Origin: Paracoccaceae bacterium
GTDB lineage: Bacteria > Pseudomonadota > Alphaproteobacteria > Rhodobacterales > Rhodobacteraceae
NCBI GenBank assembly: GCA_016124615.1
Contig: WGNF01000003.1
Location: 248,001 to 312,000 of the forward strand
DNA length: 64,000 nucleotides
Reading direction: 5' to 3'
Part shown: piece after piece, positions 41,285 through 52,304 of the stretch
Layout of the letters: the number at the start of each line of letters is the position of its first letter
Position numbering within the stretch: position 1 is the stretch's first letter
Translations under genes and position numbers: made by a program
The notes under the pieces: model-generated
Seen by the model: only the letters and a program-made list of their open reading frames with translations
Database searches by the model: none
Told to the model about the DNA's origin: nothing

Positions 41285-42124
41285 ATGTCCGACGCTTCCC
41301 CGACCCGCGTGCGGCTTGGCCTGATTGGCGGCAATATCCGCGCCTCACGCTCGCCCGCGCTGCATCGCATCGCCGGGCGGCTGGCCGGGCTTGATGTCAG
41401 CTATGACCTGCTGATCCCGGCCGAGATGGGGATGGGCTTCGAGGCCGTGCTCGATCATTGTGCGGCGACCGGCTATCGCGGCGTCAACGTCACCTATCCG
41501 TTCAAGGAGGCGGTGGTGGCGCGCCTTGCGATTGACGATCCGGGGGTGCGCCGTCTGGGCGCGGTGAACACGGTGGTGTTCGCGCCGGGCGGGCCGCGCG
41601 GCTTCAACACCGACTACTCCGGCTTTGTCGCCGCCTATCGCGCCCGGTTCGGCGACCGCGCGCCGGGGCGGGTGGCGCTGATCGGCGCGGGCGGCGTCGG
41701 GCGGGCCATCGCCTTCGCGCTGGCGCGGCTGGGGGTGGAAGAACTGCGGCTGGTCGACCGCGACGCGGCCAAGGTCGCCGCCCTGACGGCGGCGCTCGAC
41801 TGCCGCGTCAGCGCCCATGCGACGGTGGATTCGGCGCTCGACGGTGCCGATGGCGTGGTGAACGCGACGCCGGTCGGCATGGTCGGGTACGACGGCACCC
41901 CGGTGCCCGCGCCGCTCTGGCCCGGCCGGGGCTGGGCCTTCGATGCGGTCTATACCCCGGCGGAAACCCGGTTCCTGACCGAAGCCGCCGCCGCCGGTGT
42001 CGATGTGCTGAGCGGGTGGGAGCTGTTCTTCCACCAGGGCGTCGATGCGTTCGAGATTTTCACCGGCCAGCCGGTGCCCGACCTTGCCCGCCTGCGCGCG
42101 GACCTGCTGGCGCTGGCGGACTGA
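41285..42124 (+). CDS. aroE: Shikimate/quinate dehydrogenase (AroE family, probably catabolic)
   Basis: Oxidoreductase of 279 residues for shikimate/3-dehydroshikimate or quinate/3-dehydroquinate. The substrate site has RASRSPALH (about 20-28), NVTYPFKE with the catalytic Lys, AVNTV and FNTDYSGF with the catalytic Asp. The Rossmann loop GAGGVGRAIAF is followed by LVDRDAAK; an Asp at the end of the second strand favours NAD over NADP, as in catabolic enzymes such as QsuD. Position as last gene of the TRAP operon supports quinate/shikimate breakdown. A second, biosynthetic aroE is expected elsewhere. Confidence 0.88.
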   Translation: MSDASPTRVRLGLIGGNIRASRSPALHRIAGRLAGLDVSYDLLIPAEMGMGFEAVLDHCAATGYRGVNVTYPFKEAVVARLAIDDPGVRRLGAVNTVVFAPGGPRGFNTDYSGFVAAYRARFGDRAPGRVALIGAGGVGRAIAFALARLGVEELRLVDRDAAKVAALTAALDCRVSAHATVDSALDGADGVVNATPVGMVGYDGTPVPAPLWPGRGWAFDAVYTPAETRFLTEAAAAGVDVLSGWELFFHQGVDAFEIFTGQPVPDLARLRADLLALAD

Positions 42125-42140
42125 CGGCAAAGGCCGGGCA

Positions 42141-42158
42141 GGGGGCCGATCGGCCCCC
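42141..42158. terminator. Palindrome between convergent aroE and gltA
   Basis: An 18-bp perfect palindrome GGGGGCCGATCGGCCCCC in the 44-base gap between the two convergent genes folds into a 7-bp GC stem with loop GATC. Probably a bidirectional transcription end; no T tract. Confidence 0.55.
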
Positions 42159-42168
42159 CGCGACGGCT

Positions 42169-43464
42169 TCAGCGTTTGGCGATATCGACATAATCGCGCT
42201 GCGTCGCGCCGACGTACAGCTGACGCGGGCGGCCGATCTTCTGGTCCTTGTCGGCGATCATCTCTTTCCACTGCGCGATCCAGCCCACCGTGCGCGACAG
42301 CGCAAAGATCGGCGTGAACATCGAGGTGGGGAAGCCCATCGCCTCGAGGATGATGCCCGAGTAGAAATCGACGTTGGGATAGAGCTTCTTCGAGACGAAA
42401 TACTCATCCTCCAGCGCGATCCGCTCCAGCTCTTTCGCGACCTTCAGCGTTTCGTTGTTGTGGATGCCCAGCAGGTCCAGCACCTCGTCGGCCGATTCCT
42501 TCATCACCTTGGCGCGCGGGTCGAAGTTCTTGTAGACCCGGTGGCCAAAGCCCATCAGGCGGAACGGATCGTTCTTGTCCTTGGCGCGGGCGATGTATTC
42601 CGGGATGCGGTCGACGGTGCCGATCTCGCGCAGCATTTCCAGGCAGGCCTGGTTGGCGCCGCCGTGGGCCGGGCCCCAGAGGCAGGCGATGCCGGCCGCG
42701 ATGCAGGCGAAGGGGTTGGCGCCCGACGAACCGGCCAGACGCACGGTGGAGGTCGAGGCGTTCTGTTCATGGTCGGCGTGCAGGGTGAAGATGCGGTCCA
42801 TCGCCTTGGCGAGGATCGGGTTCACATGGTAGGGCTCGGCCGGAACCGAGAAGCACATGTGCAGGAAGTTCGCCGCATAGCTGAGGTCGTTGCGCGGGTA
42901 AACGAAGGGCTGGCCGATCGAATATTTATAGGCCATCGCCGCGATCGTCGGGGTCTTGGCGATCAGGCGGATCGCCGCAACCTCGCGCTGCCATTCGTCG
43001 TTGATGTCGAGGCTGTCGTGGTAGAAGGCCGACATCGCGCCGACGACGCCGACCATCGTCGCCATCGGGTGGCTGTCACGCCGGAAACCGCGGAAGAAAT
43101 AGTGCATCTGCTCGTGCACCATCGTGTGCATGGTGACCCGCACCACAAAATCGCGCAGCTGGGTTTCGGTCGGCAGCTCACCGTAGAGCAGCAGGTTGCA
43201 GACTTCGAGATAGCTCGACTTTTCAGCGAGTTGCTCGATCGGATAGCCGCGATAGAGCAGCTCGCCCTTGTCGCCGTCGATGTAGGTGATCGCCGATTCG
43301 CAGGCCGCGGTGGAGGTGAAGCCGGGATCGTAGGTGAACACGTCACCTTCCGCGTAAAGCTTGCGGATGTCGATGACGTCGGGCCCGACGCTCGGCGAAT
43401 GCATCGGCAATTGGATCGACTTGTTGTCGAAGGTCAGCGTGGCGGTCATCTTGCTCTCAGGCAT
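42169..43464 (-). CDS. gltA: Citrate synthase (type II)
   Basis: Condenses acetyl-CoA and oxaloacetate. The 431-residue protein is the long Gram-negative type with an N-terminal beta domain. Catalytic residues are visible as His in [11 protein letters not shown], His in GFGHRVYKN and Asp in NVDFYSG. Start at ATG 43464 with GAGAGGG upstream; an ATG at 43470 and a TTG at 43479 are in frame. The oxaloacetate made by the neighbouring aromatic pathway enters metabolism here, but the gene is housekeeping. Confidence 0.97.
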   Translation of the reverse strand: MPESKMTATLTFDNKSIQLPMHSPSVGPDVIDIRKLYAEGDVFTYDPGFTSTAACESAITYIDGDKGELLYRGYPIEQLAEKSSYLEVCNLLLYGELPTETQLRDFVVRVTMHTMVHEQMHYFFRGFRRDSHPMATMVGVVGAMSAFYHDSLDINDEWQREVAAIRLIAKTPTIAAMAYKYSIGQPFVYPRNDLSYAANFLHMCFSVPAEPYHVNPILAKAMDRIFTLHADHEQNASTSTVRLAGSSGANPFACIAAGIACLWGPAHGGANQACLEMLREIGTVDRIPEYIARAKDKNDPFRLMGFGHRVYKNFDPRAKVMKESADEVLDLLGIHNNETLKVAKELERIALEDEYFVSKKLYPNVDFYSGIILEAMGFPTSMFTPIFALSRTVGWIAQWKEMIADKDQKIGRPRQLYVGATQRDYVDIAKR

Positions 43465-43547
43465 CTTCATCCCTCTCAATGAACGCCGGGGCGCGGACCT
43501 TGCGCGCGGCGGTGGATCAGACGATGCGAGGCAGGGCCGTGACAGCC

Positions 43548-44981
43548 TTACCCCGCCGCTCCGTTCAGCCGCGCGATGGTTTCCTCGCGCCCCAGAACAA
43601 GCATCATGTCGAAGACGCTGGGAGAAACCGATCGCCCCGCCAGAGCCGCCCGCAGCGGCCCCGCGATCTTGCCAAGGCCCAAGCCATGCGCCCCGGCCAC
43701 GTCGGCGATGATTGCCTCCAGCCTGTCCCGATCCCAGCTAGCACTTTGCAGCTGCGGCGTCAATTCCGCCAGTATACCACGGGATACCGGATCGAGCGCC
43801 CGTTGCGCCGCCTCATCCCGCAGAACCGGCCGATCCGTCAGGGCAAAGTGAGCCTTTTCAATCAGCTCCACGAATGTCTTCGCGCGATCCTTCAGGCAGT
43901 ACATGGCCCGAAGCAGGCCATCCTGCTGCGTCCCTGACAGGGCCGGCCGTTCGGCGGCGGCCAGATAAGCCTCGATCTCATGCAGCAGTGCGGCATCATC
44001 CGTGGCCGCGATGTGCTGGCCACAGAGGTTTTCCAGCTTCTTGAAGTCGAGCCGGGCCGGTGCCCGCCCGATTCCGGACAGATCGAACCAGGATTTCGCC
44101 TGTTCCGAGCTGAAGAATTCGTCATCGCCATGGCTCCAGCCGAGGCGGGCGAGGTAGTTGCGCATCCCGGCGGCGGGGTAGCCCATCGCCTGATATTCTT
44201 CCAGACCAACGGCGCCGTGCCGTTTCGACAGCTTCTTGCCATCCGGCCCGTGGATCAGCGGGATATGCGCCCAGACCGGCACATCCCATTCCATCGCGCG
44301 ATAGACCATCGTCTGCCGCGCGGCGTTGTTCAGGTGGTCATCGCCCCGGATCACGTGGGTGACGCCCATGTCATGGTCATCGACGACGACGGCAAGCATG
44401 TAGGTCGGCGTACCATCCGAGCGTAAACAAACCATGTCATCCAACTGGTCGTTGCGGATCGTCACCGCGCCCTGGACGGCATCCTGAATCACCGTCTCGC
44501 CGTCGCGTGGCGCCTTCATGCGGATCACGTAGGGTGCATCGGGAAAGGTCGCCGGATCGGCCTCGCGCCAGGGGCTGTGGAACAGGGTCGATCGCCCCTC
44601 GGCCCGCGCGGCCTCGCGGTAGGCTTCGATTTCTTCCTGCGTAGAAAAGCACTTGTAGGCCGATCCTCGCGCAAGCATCGCGCGCGCGACCTCGGCATGG
44701 CGGTCCTTGCGGTCGAACTGGCTGACCGCCTCGCCATCCCAGTCGAGCCCCAGCCAGGTCAACCCGCGCAGAATCGCTGCCGTCGCCTCGGGGGTGGAGC
44801 GTTCGCGGTCGGTATCCTCGATCCGCAGCAGGAAGCGGCCGCCGCGGCCCCGCGCGTAAAGCCAGTTGAACAGTGCCGTGCGGGCGCCGCCGATGTGCAG
44901 ATAGCCGGTCGGCGAGGGCGCGAATCGCGTCACCACGGGACGATCTGCGGCACGGGACGGATCGCCACCGGTGGAAAGCAT
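43548..44981 (-). CDS. gltX: Glutamyl-tRNA synthetase
   Basis: Class I synthetase of 477 residues. The HIGH motif appears as HIGG in [17 protein letters not shown] (about 20-36) and the KMSKS motif as KLSKR. The anticodon-binding helical domain fills the last third. Start at 44981, nine bases after AAAGG; longer in-frame options to 45158 would overlap comEC and are unlikely. Divergent from comEC across about 90 bases. Confidence 0.96.
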   Translation of the reverse strand: MLSTGGDPSRAADRPVVTRFAPSPTGYLHIGGARTALFNWLYARGRGGRFLLRIEDTDRERSTPEATAAILRGLTWLGLDWDGEAVSQFDRKDRHAEVARAMLARGSAYKCFSTQEEIEAYREAARAEGRSTLFHSPWREADPATFPDAPYVIRMKAPRDGETVIQDAVQGAVTIRNDQLDDMVCLRSDGTPTYMLAVVVDDHDMGVTHVIRGDDHLNNAARQTMVYRAMEWDVPVWAHIPLIHGPDGKKLSKRHGAVGLEEYQAMGYPAAGMRNYLARLGWSHGDDEFFSSEQAKSWFDLSGIGRAPARLDFKKLENLCGQHIAATDDAALLHEIEAYLAAAERPALSGTQQDGLLRAMYCLKDRAKTFVELIEKAHFALTDRPVLRDEAAQRALDPVSRGILAELTPQLQSASWDRDRLEAIIADVAGAHGLGLGKIAGPLRAALAGRSVSPSVFDMMLVLGREETIARLNGAAG

Positions 44982-45069
44982 GACGATTAACCTTTCGGAA
45001 ACCTGAGCGGTATTAGCTTGGCGCTTGTCTAGGCAATCGGGCCCATGAGGACAAGGGTGAGAGGATGGG

Positions 45070-47232
45070 ATGATCCGGCTGCCGCATCCGCTCGACAGCC
45101 TCGCGGCCCAGCGGGGTGCGCTGCTGCCCTGGGTGCCGGTCTGCCTTGGCCTGGGCATTGGCGCCTATTTCGCGCTGCCGGTGGAACCGACGGGGCCGCA
45201 GGCGGGCGCGCTGGCAGCTTTGGCGGTGATCGCCGCGGGGCTTGGCCAGCGCGGCCCCGAACGCTGGCAGCCGGTGGCGACGGCGCTGGCGATGATCGCC
45301 CTCGGCCTGCTGGCGGGGTTCCTGCGCAGCGCGGCGGTGGCGGCGCCGGTGCTGCCGTTTTCCTACTACGGCCCGGTGGAGGGGCGGGTGCTGCGGGTCG
45401 ATCGCTCCGCGTCGGAACATATGCGGCTGACCCTCGACGCCGTGGTGCTGTCGCGGGTCGCGCCCGGCGAAACGCCCGCCCGCATCCGGCTGTCGCTGGA
45501 CGGGCCGGAGCCTGTTCCCGCGCCCGAGCCGGGCACACGGGTGATGACGACCGCCTTTCTTGGCCCGCCGGGCGGCCCGTCAGAGCCGGGGGGCTTCGAT
45601 TTCCAGCGCCTCGCCTGGTTCCAGCGGCTGGGGGCGATCGGCTACACCCGGCTGCCGCTGCTGGTCGCCGCCCCGGCCGAGCCGGGGGCGGGGGCGCTTT
45701 TCTTCAACCGGTTGCGGCAGCGGATTTCCGTCGCGGTGCGGGCGCGCATTCCGGGCGATGCGGGCGGCTTCGTCGCGGCGATCCTGACCAATGACGTGTC
45801 GGGCCTCAGCCAGCCGCGGCTGCGGGCCCTGCGCGCGGCCAACCTTGCCCATGTGCTGTCGATCTCGGGCCTGCACATGGCGCTGGTCACCGGCTTTGTC
45901 TTTGCCATGCTGCGCTACGGGCTGGCGCTGATCCCGCCGCTGGCACTGCGGCTGCCGGTGAAGAAGATCGCGGCCGGGCTGGGGCTGCTGGCGGCGGCGT
46001 TCTATCTGATGCTGTCGGGGGCGGCGGTGGCAACCGAACGATCATTCGTGATGGCGGGGGTGGTGATGATCGGCGTCATCCTCGACCGTCGCGCCATCTC
46101 GCTGCGCTCGGTCGCGATCTCGGCGGTGATCGTTCTGCTGATGCAGCCCGAAAGCCTGATTCAGGCCGGGTTCCAGATGTCCTATTCCGCCACCGTCGCG
46201 CTGGTGGCCACCTTCGGTGTGCTCAGCACCCTGCGCGGGCGGCTCTGGCATCCGCCCCGCTGGGCCGCGCCGGTGTTGACGCTGCTCTTGTCATCCTTCG
46301 TCGCGGGGGCGGCGACGGCGCCGCTGAGCGCGGCCTATTTCGGGCGGATGTCGTCCTACGGGCTGCTGGCCAACCTGCTGACGATGCCGGTGATGGGCAT
46401 GCTGATCATGCCGGGCGTGGTGATCGCGGGCCTGCTGTCGCTGGTCGGGCTGGAGGCGCCCGCGCTATGGCTGGTGGGCTGGGGCGCGCGCTGGATGATC
46501 GCGGTGGCCGACCGGGTCGCGGCGCTTGACGGCGCGGTGATTCCGGTTGTGCAGCCGCCGCCCTGGGTGTTGCCGCTGATGGTGCTCGGCGCGCTGTGGC
46601 TGATCCTGTGGCAGGGGCGGGCGCGGTGGGCCGGGGCGCTGCCGGTGATCGTCGCGCTGGCGCTGTGGGCCACGGCGGCACGGCCGCCGCTGTTGCTGGC
46701 CGAGTCTGGCGGTCTGGCCGGGCTGATGACGCCAGCGGGGCGGGCGCTGTCGAAGGCGACCGGCGACGGCTTCGCCGCCCGCGCCTGGCTGCTGGCCGAT
46801 GCCGACGCTGCGGCGCCCGAGGCGGTGGCGGCGCGGCCTGGGTTCAGCGGGCCGCGTGATCGGCGCGCCTTCACGCTGGCCGGGGTGCCGGGGCTGATGC
46901 TGGCGGGCAAGGGCGCCGCGGCCGCGCTACCGGGGGCCTGCGCCGAGGCGCGGATCGTGATCCTGAACGTCGCGCTCGACGGGCCCCGGCCGCCAGGCTG
47001 CCGGGTGATCGACCTGAAGGCGCTGCGCCGTAGCGGCGCGATCGCGGTGCAGGTTGCGGGCGGTGTGCTCGTCTTTCGCAGCGCGCGGGCGGTGCAGGGC
47101 GACCGGCCCTGGACCCGCGCGGGGCATCGCTACCCGGTCCGCCCGCTGGCGCTGCCGCCGCTGCCGACAGGACCGGCGCCGGTGATCACATCGGGGGTGT
47201 CGGGCGAGACCTTTCCGCGGGCTGGCGGGTAG
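45070..47232 (+). CDS. comEC: ComEC/Rec2-family competence membrane protein
   Basis: Putative DNA-uptake channel of the inner membrane, 720 residues. An N-terminal region with two hydrophobic segments and an OB-like part (DUF4131 type) is followed by the Competence domain with [13 protein letters not shown] and [15 protein letters not shown]. The C-terminal part (about 560-720) does not show the HxHxDH metallo-beta-lactamase motif of longer ComEC proteins, so the nuclease-like domain is absent or degenerate. Starts divergently from gltX and converges with lexA. Confidence 0.92.
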   Translation: MIRLPHPLDSLAAQRGALLPWVPVCLGLGIGAYFALPVEPTGPQAGALAALAVIAAGLGQRGPERWQPVATALAMIALGLLAGFLRSAAVAAPVLPFSYYGPVEGRVLRVDRSASEHMRLTLDAVVLSRVAPGETPARIRLSLDGPEPVPAPEPGTRVMTTAFLGPPGGPSEPGGFDFQRLAWFQRLGAIGYTRLPLLVAAPAEPGAGALFFNRLRQRISVAVRARIPGDAGGFVAAILTNDVSGLSQPRLRALRAANLAHVLSISGLHMALVTGFVFAMLRYGLALIPPLALRLPVKKIAAGLGLLAAAFYLMLSGAAVATERSFVMAGVVMIGVILDRRAISLRSVAISAVIVLLMQPESLIQAGFQMSYSATVALVATFGVLSTLRGRLWHPPRWAAPVLTLLLSSFVAGAATAPLSAAYFGRMSSYGLLANLLTMPVMGMLIMPGVVIAGLLSLVGLEAPALWLVGWGARWMIAVADRVAALDGAVIPVVQPPPWVLPLMVLGALWLILWQGRARWAGALPVIVALALWATAARPPLLLAESGGLAGLMTPAGRALSKATGDGFAARAWLLADADAAAPEAVAARPGFSGPRDRRAFTLAGVPGLMLAGKGAAAALPGACAEARIVILNVALDGPRPPGCRVIDLKALRRSGAIAVQVAGGVLVFRSARAVQGDRPWTRAGHRYPVRPLALPPLPTGPAPVITSGVSGETFPRAGG

Positions 47233-47246
47233 GGCGGCGCGGACCC

Positions 47247-47933
47247 CTAGTAGCTGCGGATCAGCCCGACCAGCCGCCCCTGCACCTTCACCCGCGAGTC
47301 GGGCAGCAGGCGGGTTTCATAGGCCGGGTTGGCGGCTTCGAGCGCGATCATCGAGCCCTTGCGGCGGAACCGTTTCAGCGTCGCTTCGGCATCGTCGACC
47401 AGCGCCACGACGATATCGCCATTCTCGGCCGAGGATTGTTCGCGGATCACCACGATGTCGCCGTCGTTGATCCCGGCCTCGATCATCGAATCGCCCTTCA
47501 CCTCCAGCGCGTAGTGCTGCCCGCTGCCCGACAGCATCGAGCCGGGCACCGCGATGTGGTGCGAAATGTCCTGTATCGCCTCGATCGGCGTCCCGGCGGC
47601 GATGCGGCCCATCACCGGCAGTTCCAGCGCGTCGATGGGTTCGACCGGAATCGCCGCGGCCGGGCGGTCGGGGCGATCCCCCGCGATCACGCGCGGGCTG
47701 AACCCTTCGCGGGCCATCGCATCGGGCAGTTTGACGATTTCAAGGGCGCGGGCGCGGTGCGCAAGGCGGCGGATGAAGCCGCGTTCCTCCAGCGCCGTGA
47801 TCAGCCGGTGGATGCCGGACTTCGACCGCAGGTCGAGAGCGTCCTTCATCTCGTCGAACGAGGGGGGCACCCCGTCGCGCTGCATCCGGGTATTGATAAA
47901 ATCGAGCAGTTCCAACTGCTTGCGGGTCAGCAT
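47247..47933 (-). CDS. lexA: SOS repressor LexA
   Basis: Autocleaving repressor of 228 residues. The N-terminal winged helix begins [17 protein letters not shown] and recognises DNA with [18 protein letters not shown]. The cleavage site Ala-Gly is at 113-114 (GRIAAGTP), the catalytic Ser at 149 (KGDSMIEAG) and Lys at 187 (EATLKRF). Three GTTC repeats upstream form SOS boxes, indicating autoregulation. Last gene in the minus-strand series after moeA. Confidence 0.97.
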   Translation of the reverse strand: MLTRKQLELLDFINTRMQRDGVPPSFDEMKDALDLRSKSGIHRLITALEERGFIRRLAHRARALEIVKLPDAMAREGFSPRVIAGDRPDRPAAAIPVEPIDALELPVMGRIAAGTPIEAIQDISHHIAVPGSMLSGSGQHYALEVKGDSMIEAGINDGDIVVIREQSSAENGDIVVALVDDAEATLKRFRRKGSMIALEAANPAYETRLLPDSRVKVQGRLVGLIRSY

Positions 47934-47964
47934 CCGGCGGGCTCCGATCCTGGCTGCGTCAGGC

Positions 47965-47990
47965 GTTCGGCCATTGTTCTACCCGTGTTC
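47965..47990. promoter_or_regulatory. SOS boxes: three GTTC repeats 11 bases apart upstream of lexA
   Basis: GTTC occurs at 47965-47968, 47976-47979 and 47987-47990, each pair separated by 7 bases, giving two overlapping GTTC-N7-GTTC boxes. That direct-repeat form is the LexA site described for Rhodobacter and relatives. On the lexA coding strand it reads GAAC-N7-GAAC. It begins 32 bases upstream of the start codon. Confidence 0.82.
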
Positions 47991-48011
47991 CCGGTTTGTG
48001 TCAAGCATCGG

Positions 48012-49196
48012 TCAGAGCGGAAGATAGGCGACTTCGGTTCCGGCCGGGCGGGCGATGTCGCCCAGCGGCCGGATCAGCAGGGCATCGGCGGCGCTGAGCA
48101 CGCCCAAGAGCGAGCTGTCCTGACGGTCGAACGGGGTGATGCGCGGCAGGTCGTCGCCGGGGGTCAGCCGGGCGCGCATGAAATGCATACGCGGGCCGGT
48201 GGGGCCGACATCGGCGGCCAGCACGGCGCGGGCGCGCGGCGGCGCTTCGGTGCCAAGGCCCAGCATCGCGCGCAGCATGGGCAACATGAAGAGATGCGCG
48301 CAAACGATGGCAGAGACAGGGTTTCCCGGCAGCCCCAGCATTGCCGCGTCGCCCAGCCGCCCGGCCATCAGTGGCTTGCCGGGCCGCATCGCGATCTTGT
48401 AGAACGCGCGTTCCATCCCGAGGTCGCCCGCCACCTTGCCGACCAGATCGTGATCGCCGACCGAGGCGCCGCCGACCGTCACGATCAGATCGGCACCCGC
48501 CGCCATGCCCAGCACCTGCGCCAGCTCCGCCTCGGTATCGCGGGCGATCGGCAGCATGCGGGCCTGCCCGCCCTCGGCCTCGACCAGCGCCTTCAGCGCG
48601 AAGGTGTTGGAGGCGATGATCTGGTCGGGGCGCGGGTTTTCGCCGGGCATCACCAACTCGTCGCCGGTGGCGATCAGCGCCACCACCGGGCGCCGCGTCA
48701 CCGGCACGAGGGGCACGTTCATCGAGGCCAGCAGCGCCAGATCATGCGGGCGCAGGCGGCGCGGCGCCGTCATGCGGAACCCGGCCGGAAAATCGCCGCC
48801 GCAGGGGCGGATGTTGGTGCCGCTGTCGAGCTTGTCGCCCAGCACGATGCTGTCGCCGTCGCGCGAAACGTCTTCCTGGATCACCACGCGGTCGGCGCCG
48901 TCGGGCATCGGCGCGCCGGTGAAGATGCGCAGCGCCTCGCCGGGGCCGATGCGGCCGCTGAAGGCATGGCCCGCCCCCGCCTCGCCGATCACGCGAAAGC
49001 GGGCGCCGGGGCCCGCGCTCAGGCCGCGGATGGCGTAGCCGTCCATCGCCGAGGCGTCGAAGGGCGGTTGCGCGCGCGCGGCGGCGACGTCTGCGGCCAG
49101 CACGCGGCCGTTTGCCTCGGCCAGCGGCACCGGTTCGGCGCCCAGGGGCGTAACGAGGGCAAAGACCCGGTCAAGCGCCTCTTCGACGCTGATCAC
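48012..49196 (-). CDS. moeA: Molybdopterin molybdenumtransferase MoeA
   Basis: Inserts molybdate into adenylylated molybdopterin. The 394-residue protein shows the MoeA domains: [13 protein letters not shown] near the N-terminus, [18 protein letters not shown], the MoCF-binding domain with [18 protein letters not shown] and [11 protein letters not shown], and the late PGNPVSA. It starts with GTG at 49196, overlapping the moaC stop (GTGA); an upstream start is not supported. Confidence 0.95.
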   Translation of the reverse strand: MISVEEALDRVFALVTPLGAEPVPLAEANGRVLAADVAAARAQPPFDASAMDGYAIRGLSAGPGARFRVIGEAGAGHAFSGRIGPGEALRIFTGAPMPDGADRVVIQEDVSRDGDSIVLGDKLDSGTNIRPCGGDFPAGFRMTAPRRLRPHDLALLASMNVPLVPVTRRPVVALIATGDELVMPGENPRPDQIIASNTFALKALVEAEGGQARMLPIARDTEAELAQVLGMAAGADLIVTVGGASVGDHDLVGKVAGDLGMERAFYKIAMRPGKPLMAGRLGDAAMLGLPGNPVSAIVCAHLFMLPMLRAMLGLGTEAPPRARAVLAADVGPTGPRMHFMRARLTPGDDLPRITPFDRQDSSLLGVLSAADALLIRPLGDIARPAGTEVAYLPL

Positions 49197-49666
49197 GGTG
49201 CGGCCTCGAAGGCGCCGGACTTGCCGCCATCCTTGCGCATGAGGCGGATGCCGGTGATCTCCATCCCCTTCTCGACCGCCTTCAGCATGTCGTAGACGGT
49301 CAGCGCGGCGATGGTGACGGCGGTCAGCGCCTCCATCTCGACCCCGGTCTGGCCGGAGGTCTTGACGGTCGCGGTGATCCGCACACCGGGCAGGGCGGCG
49401 TCGGGTTCCAGATCCAGCGCGACGCGGGTGATCGGCAGCGGGTGGCACAGCGGGATCAGGTCCGACGTTTTCTTGGCGCCCATGATGCCCGCCAGCCGCG
49501 CCACGCCCAGCACATCGCCCTTCTTGGCGGTGCCCGCGGTGATCTGCGCCAGCGTTTCGGGGCGCATCTTCACCGCGCCGGTGGCCACGGCGAGGCGGTC
49601 GGTGATCGGCTTGCCCGAGACATCGACCATATGCGCGCGGCCCTCGGCGTCGAAATGGGTCAGCAT
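49193..49666 (-). CDS. moaC: Cyclic pyranopterin monophosphate synthase MoaC
   Basis: Second enzyme of molybdenum cofactor synthesis, 157 residues. Characteristic segments are [48 protein letters not shown] and [20 protein letters not shown] with the active-site Glu-Met-Glu. The ATG at 49666 overlaps the trpC stop (TGATG). Confidence 0.96.
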   Translation of the reverse strand: MLTHFDAEGRAHMVDVSGKPITDRLAVATGAVKMRPETLAQITAGTAKKGDVLGVARLAGIMGAKKTSDLIPLCHPLPITRVALDLEPDAALPGVRITATVKTSGQTGVEMEALTAVTIAALTVYDMLKAVEKGMEITGIRLMRKDGGKSGAFEAAP

Positions 49667-50478
49667 CACAGGCCCCCCTGCGTCACCAGCGGATTCGCCA
49701 GCAGATCGCGCGTCGCCTGCGCCACATCGGCCTGCCGCATCAGGCTTTCGCCGATCAGGAAGGCGCGCACGCCGTAGCGGGCGAGGTCGGCGAGGTCTTC
49801 GGGCGTGGTCAGCCCGCTTTCCGACACCAGCACCGCGCCTTCGGGTGCCATCCGGGCCAGACGACGGGTGGTGTCGAGGCTGACCTCGAACGTGTGCAGG
49901 TTGCGGTTGTTGATGCCGATCAGCGGCGAGGCAAGGCGGGCTGCGCGGTCCAGTTCGGCCTCGTCATGCACCTCGATCAGCACGTCCATGTGCCAGGCTT
50001 CGGCGGCGGCTTCCAGTTCGGCGGCCTGCGCGTCAGAGACGCTGGCCATGATGATCAGGATGCAATCGGCGCCCCAGGCGCGGGCCTCGGCGACCTGATA
50101 GGGGTCGTAGAGGAAATCCTTGCGCAGCGCGGGCAGCTGGGTGGCGGCGCGGGCGGCGGTCAGATATTCCGGCGCGCCCTGAAACGAGGGTGCATCGGTC
50201 AGCACCGAAAGGCAGGCGGCGCCACCCTCTTCATAGGCGCGCGCCAAGGCGGGCGGGTCGAAATCGGCGCGGATCAAGCCCTTGGAAGGGCTGGCCTTCT
50301 TCACCTCGGCAATCAGGCCGTAGCCGTGTTGCGAGGCCTGTTGCAGCGCCGCGCGAAAGCCGCGCGGGGCGGCGGCCTCGGCGGCCGCGGCTTCGACATC
50401 GGCGAGCGGACGGGCCGCCTTGGCGGCGGCGATCTCGTCGAGTTTATAGGTCTTGATGCGATCGAGTATGGTGCTCAT
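49666..50478 (-). CDS. trpC: Indole-3-glycerol phosphate synthase TrpC
   Basis: Ring-closing step of tryptophan synthesis, 270 residues, a TIM barrel. Active-site segments are [12 protein letters not shown] with the catalytic Lys, [23 protein letters not shown] and VSESGL. Start at 50478; an upstream in-frame extension lies in the intergenic space and is not conserved. It follows trpD by 76 bases without visible structure. Confidence 0.96.
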   Translation of the reverse strand: MSTILDRIKTYKLDEIAAAKAARPLADVEAAAAEAAAPRGFRAALQQASQHGYGLIAEVKKASPSKGLIRADFDPPALARAYEEGGAACLSVLTDAPSFQGAPEYLTAARAATQLPALRKDFLYDPYQVAEARAWGADCILIIMASVSDAQAAELEAAAEAWHMDVLIEVHDEAELDRAARLASPLIGINNRNLHTFEVSLDTTRRLARMAPEGAVLVSESGLTTPEDLADLARYGVRAFLIGESLMRQADVAQATRDLLANPLVTQGGL

Positions 50479-50554
50479 GCCCCAGAGGTAGCGCGACAGG
50501 CGCCGGAAGGGAAGCGGGGGCTGCCCGCCCGCCAATTCTGAGCGGAAGAACGGA

Positions 50555-51571
50555 TCAGGCCGGTTTCGTCGCCCGCGCGAGGGCCTCGACCCGGGCCTTG
50601 GCGGCGCCGCTGTCGATACTGGCGCGGGCGAGGGCGACGCCTTCGGGCAGGGTGGCGGCGCGGCCCGCCACGATCAGCGCGGCGGCGGCGTTCAACAGGA
50701 CCGCATCGCGGTAGGCGCTGTCGACGCCCTCCAGCAGCGCGCGGAAGGCGGCGGCGTTGTGGGCGGGCGATCCTCCGAGGATCGCCTCGAACGGGTGGCG
50801 GGGCAGGCCCGCATCCTCCGGCGTCACGGTGAATTCGGTGATCTGCCCGGCGTCGAGGGCGGCAACCTTGCTGGGCGCGGCAATCGACAGCTCGTCCGTG
50901 CCGTCACCACCATGCACCAGCCAGGCGCGTTCGGCGCCAAGCACGGCGAGGGTTTCCGCCATCGGGCGGATCAGCTTTTCGGTGAAGGCGCCGGTCAACT
51001 GGCGTTTCACCCCGGCCGGGTTGGTCAGCGGGCCGAGGATGTTGAAGAGCGTCCGCGTGCCCAGCTCGACCCGGACCGGGCCGACATGGCGCATCGCCGG
51101 GTGGTGCATCGGCGCCATCATGAAGCCGATCCCGGCCTCGGCCAGCGCCTTTTCCACCACCTCGGGGCCGACCATGACGGTGATGCCCATTTCGGTCAGC
51201 GCATCCGCCGCGCCGGATTTCGAGCTGAGGTTGCGGTTGCCGTGCTTGGCCACGATGACGCCCGCCCCCGCCACCACGAAGGCGGCAGCGGTCGAGATGT
51301 TCAGCGTGCCCTTGCCGTCGCCGCCGGTGCCGACGATGTCGATCGCGCCGTCCGGCGCGCGCACCTTGTGGCAATGCGCGCGCATGACGCTGGCGGCGGC
51401 GGCGTATTCATCGACCGTCTCGCCGCGGGTGCGTAGCGCCATCAAGAGGCCGCCCATCTGCGCGGGGGTCGCGTCGCCCGCAAACAGGATCTCGAACGCG
51501 CGGGTCGCCTCGGCGCGGGTCAGCGGGCGGTCGGCGGCGGCGGCGATCAGCGGCTTCAGCGCATCGCTCAT
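50555..51571 (-). CDS. trpD: Anthranilate phosphoribosyltransferase TrpD
   Basis: Joins anthranilate and phosphoribosyl pyrophosphate. In 338 residues the motifs [17 protein letters not shown] (PRPP site, about 79-95), [21 protein letters not shown] and [10 protein letters not shown] are intact. The start overlaps trpG by ATGA, a typical trpGD arrangement. Confidence 0.96.
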   Translation of the reverse strand: MSDALKPLIAAAADRPLTRAEATRAFEILFAGDATPAQMGGLLMALRTRGETVDEYAAAASVMRAHCHKVRAPDGAIDIVGTGGDGKGTLNISTAAAFVVAGAGVIVAKHGNRNLSSKSGAADALTEMGITVMVGPEVVEKALAEAGIGFMMAPMHHPAMRHVGPVRVELGTRTLFNILGPLTNPAGVKRQLTGAFTEKLIRPMAETLAVLGAERAWLVHGGDGTDELSIAAPSKVAALDAGQITEFTVTPEDAGLPRHPFEAILGGSPAHNAAAFRALLEGVDSAYRDAVLLNAAAALIVAGRAATLPEGVALARASIDSGAAKARVEALARATKPA

Positions 51572-52149
51572 GCCAACACCCGGGTCATGTCGAGGAAGTT
51601 TTCCAGCAGCTTGTGACCGTGTTCCGAGGCGATGCTTTCGGGGTGGAACTGCACCCCCTCGATCGGCTTTTCGCGGTGGCGCAGGCCCATGATGGTGCCA
51701 TCCTCCAGCCATGCGGTCACCTCAAGGCAGGCGGGCAGGCTGGCGCGTTCGACAATCAGGCTGTGATAGCGGGTGGCGTGGAACGGCGAGGGCAGGCCCG
51801 CGAAGACGCCGATGCCGCTGTGGTGGATCAGCCCCATCTTGCCGTGCACGATCTCGTGGCAGCGCACGACGCGGCCGCCAAAGGCCTGGCCGATGGTCTG
51901 ATGGCCAAGGCAGACGCCCAGCAGCGGCACGCCCGCCTGCGCGGCGGCCGCGGTCAGGGGCAGGCAGATGCCCGCCTGCGCCGGATCGCAGGGGCCGGGC
52001 GACAGCACGATGCCCGCCGGGCGCAGGGCCATCGCCTCTTGCACCTCCAGCGCGTCGTTGCGGCGCACCACGACATCGGCGCCCAGCTCGCCCAGATAAT
52101 GGACGAGGTTGTAGGTAAAACTGTCGTAGTTGTCGATCAACAGGATCAT
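51568..52149 (-). CDS. trpG: Anthranilate synthase glutamine amidotransferase TrpG
   Basis: Supplies ammonia to TrpE. The 193-residue class I amidotransferase keeps the catalytic Cys in [10 protein letters not shown] (about 78-87) and His/Glu in GVQFHPESI. It starts at 52149, divergent from the YibQ-like gene, so it needs its own promoter in the 155-base gap 52150-52304 rather than reading through from trpE. Confidence 0.96.
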   Translation of the reverse strand: MILLIDNYDSFTYNLVHYLGELGADVVVRRNDALEVQEAMALRPAGIVLSPGPCDPAQAGICLPLTAAAAQAGVPLLGVCLGHQTIGQAFGGRVVRCHEIVHGKMGLIHHSGIGVFAGLPSPFHATRYHSLIVERASLPACLEVTAWLEDGTIMGLRHREKPIEGVQFHPESIASEHGHKLLENFLDMTRVLA

Positions 52150-52304
52150 GCTCGGCGGTCCTCGGCGCAGGGGTGCGTTAGGGGGTGAACCCCGCGGAAT
52201 GTCGGGCTATACATGGGCAGAGCCGCGCGCCGGGGTCAAGGGCGGGCAACGCCCCATGCGGCGCGCGGACGGGCAGGGGCAGGCATCGGCCGGGGAGGAT
52301 CGTA

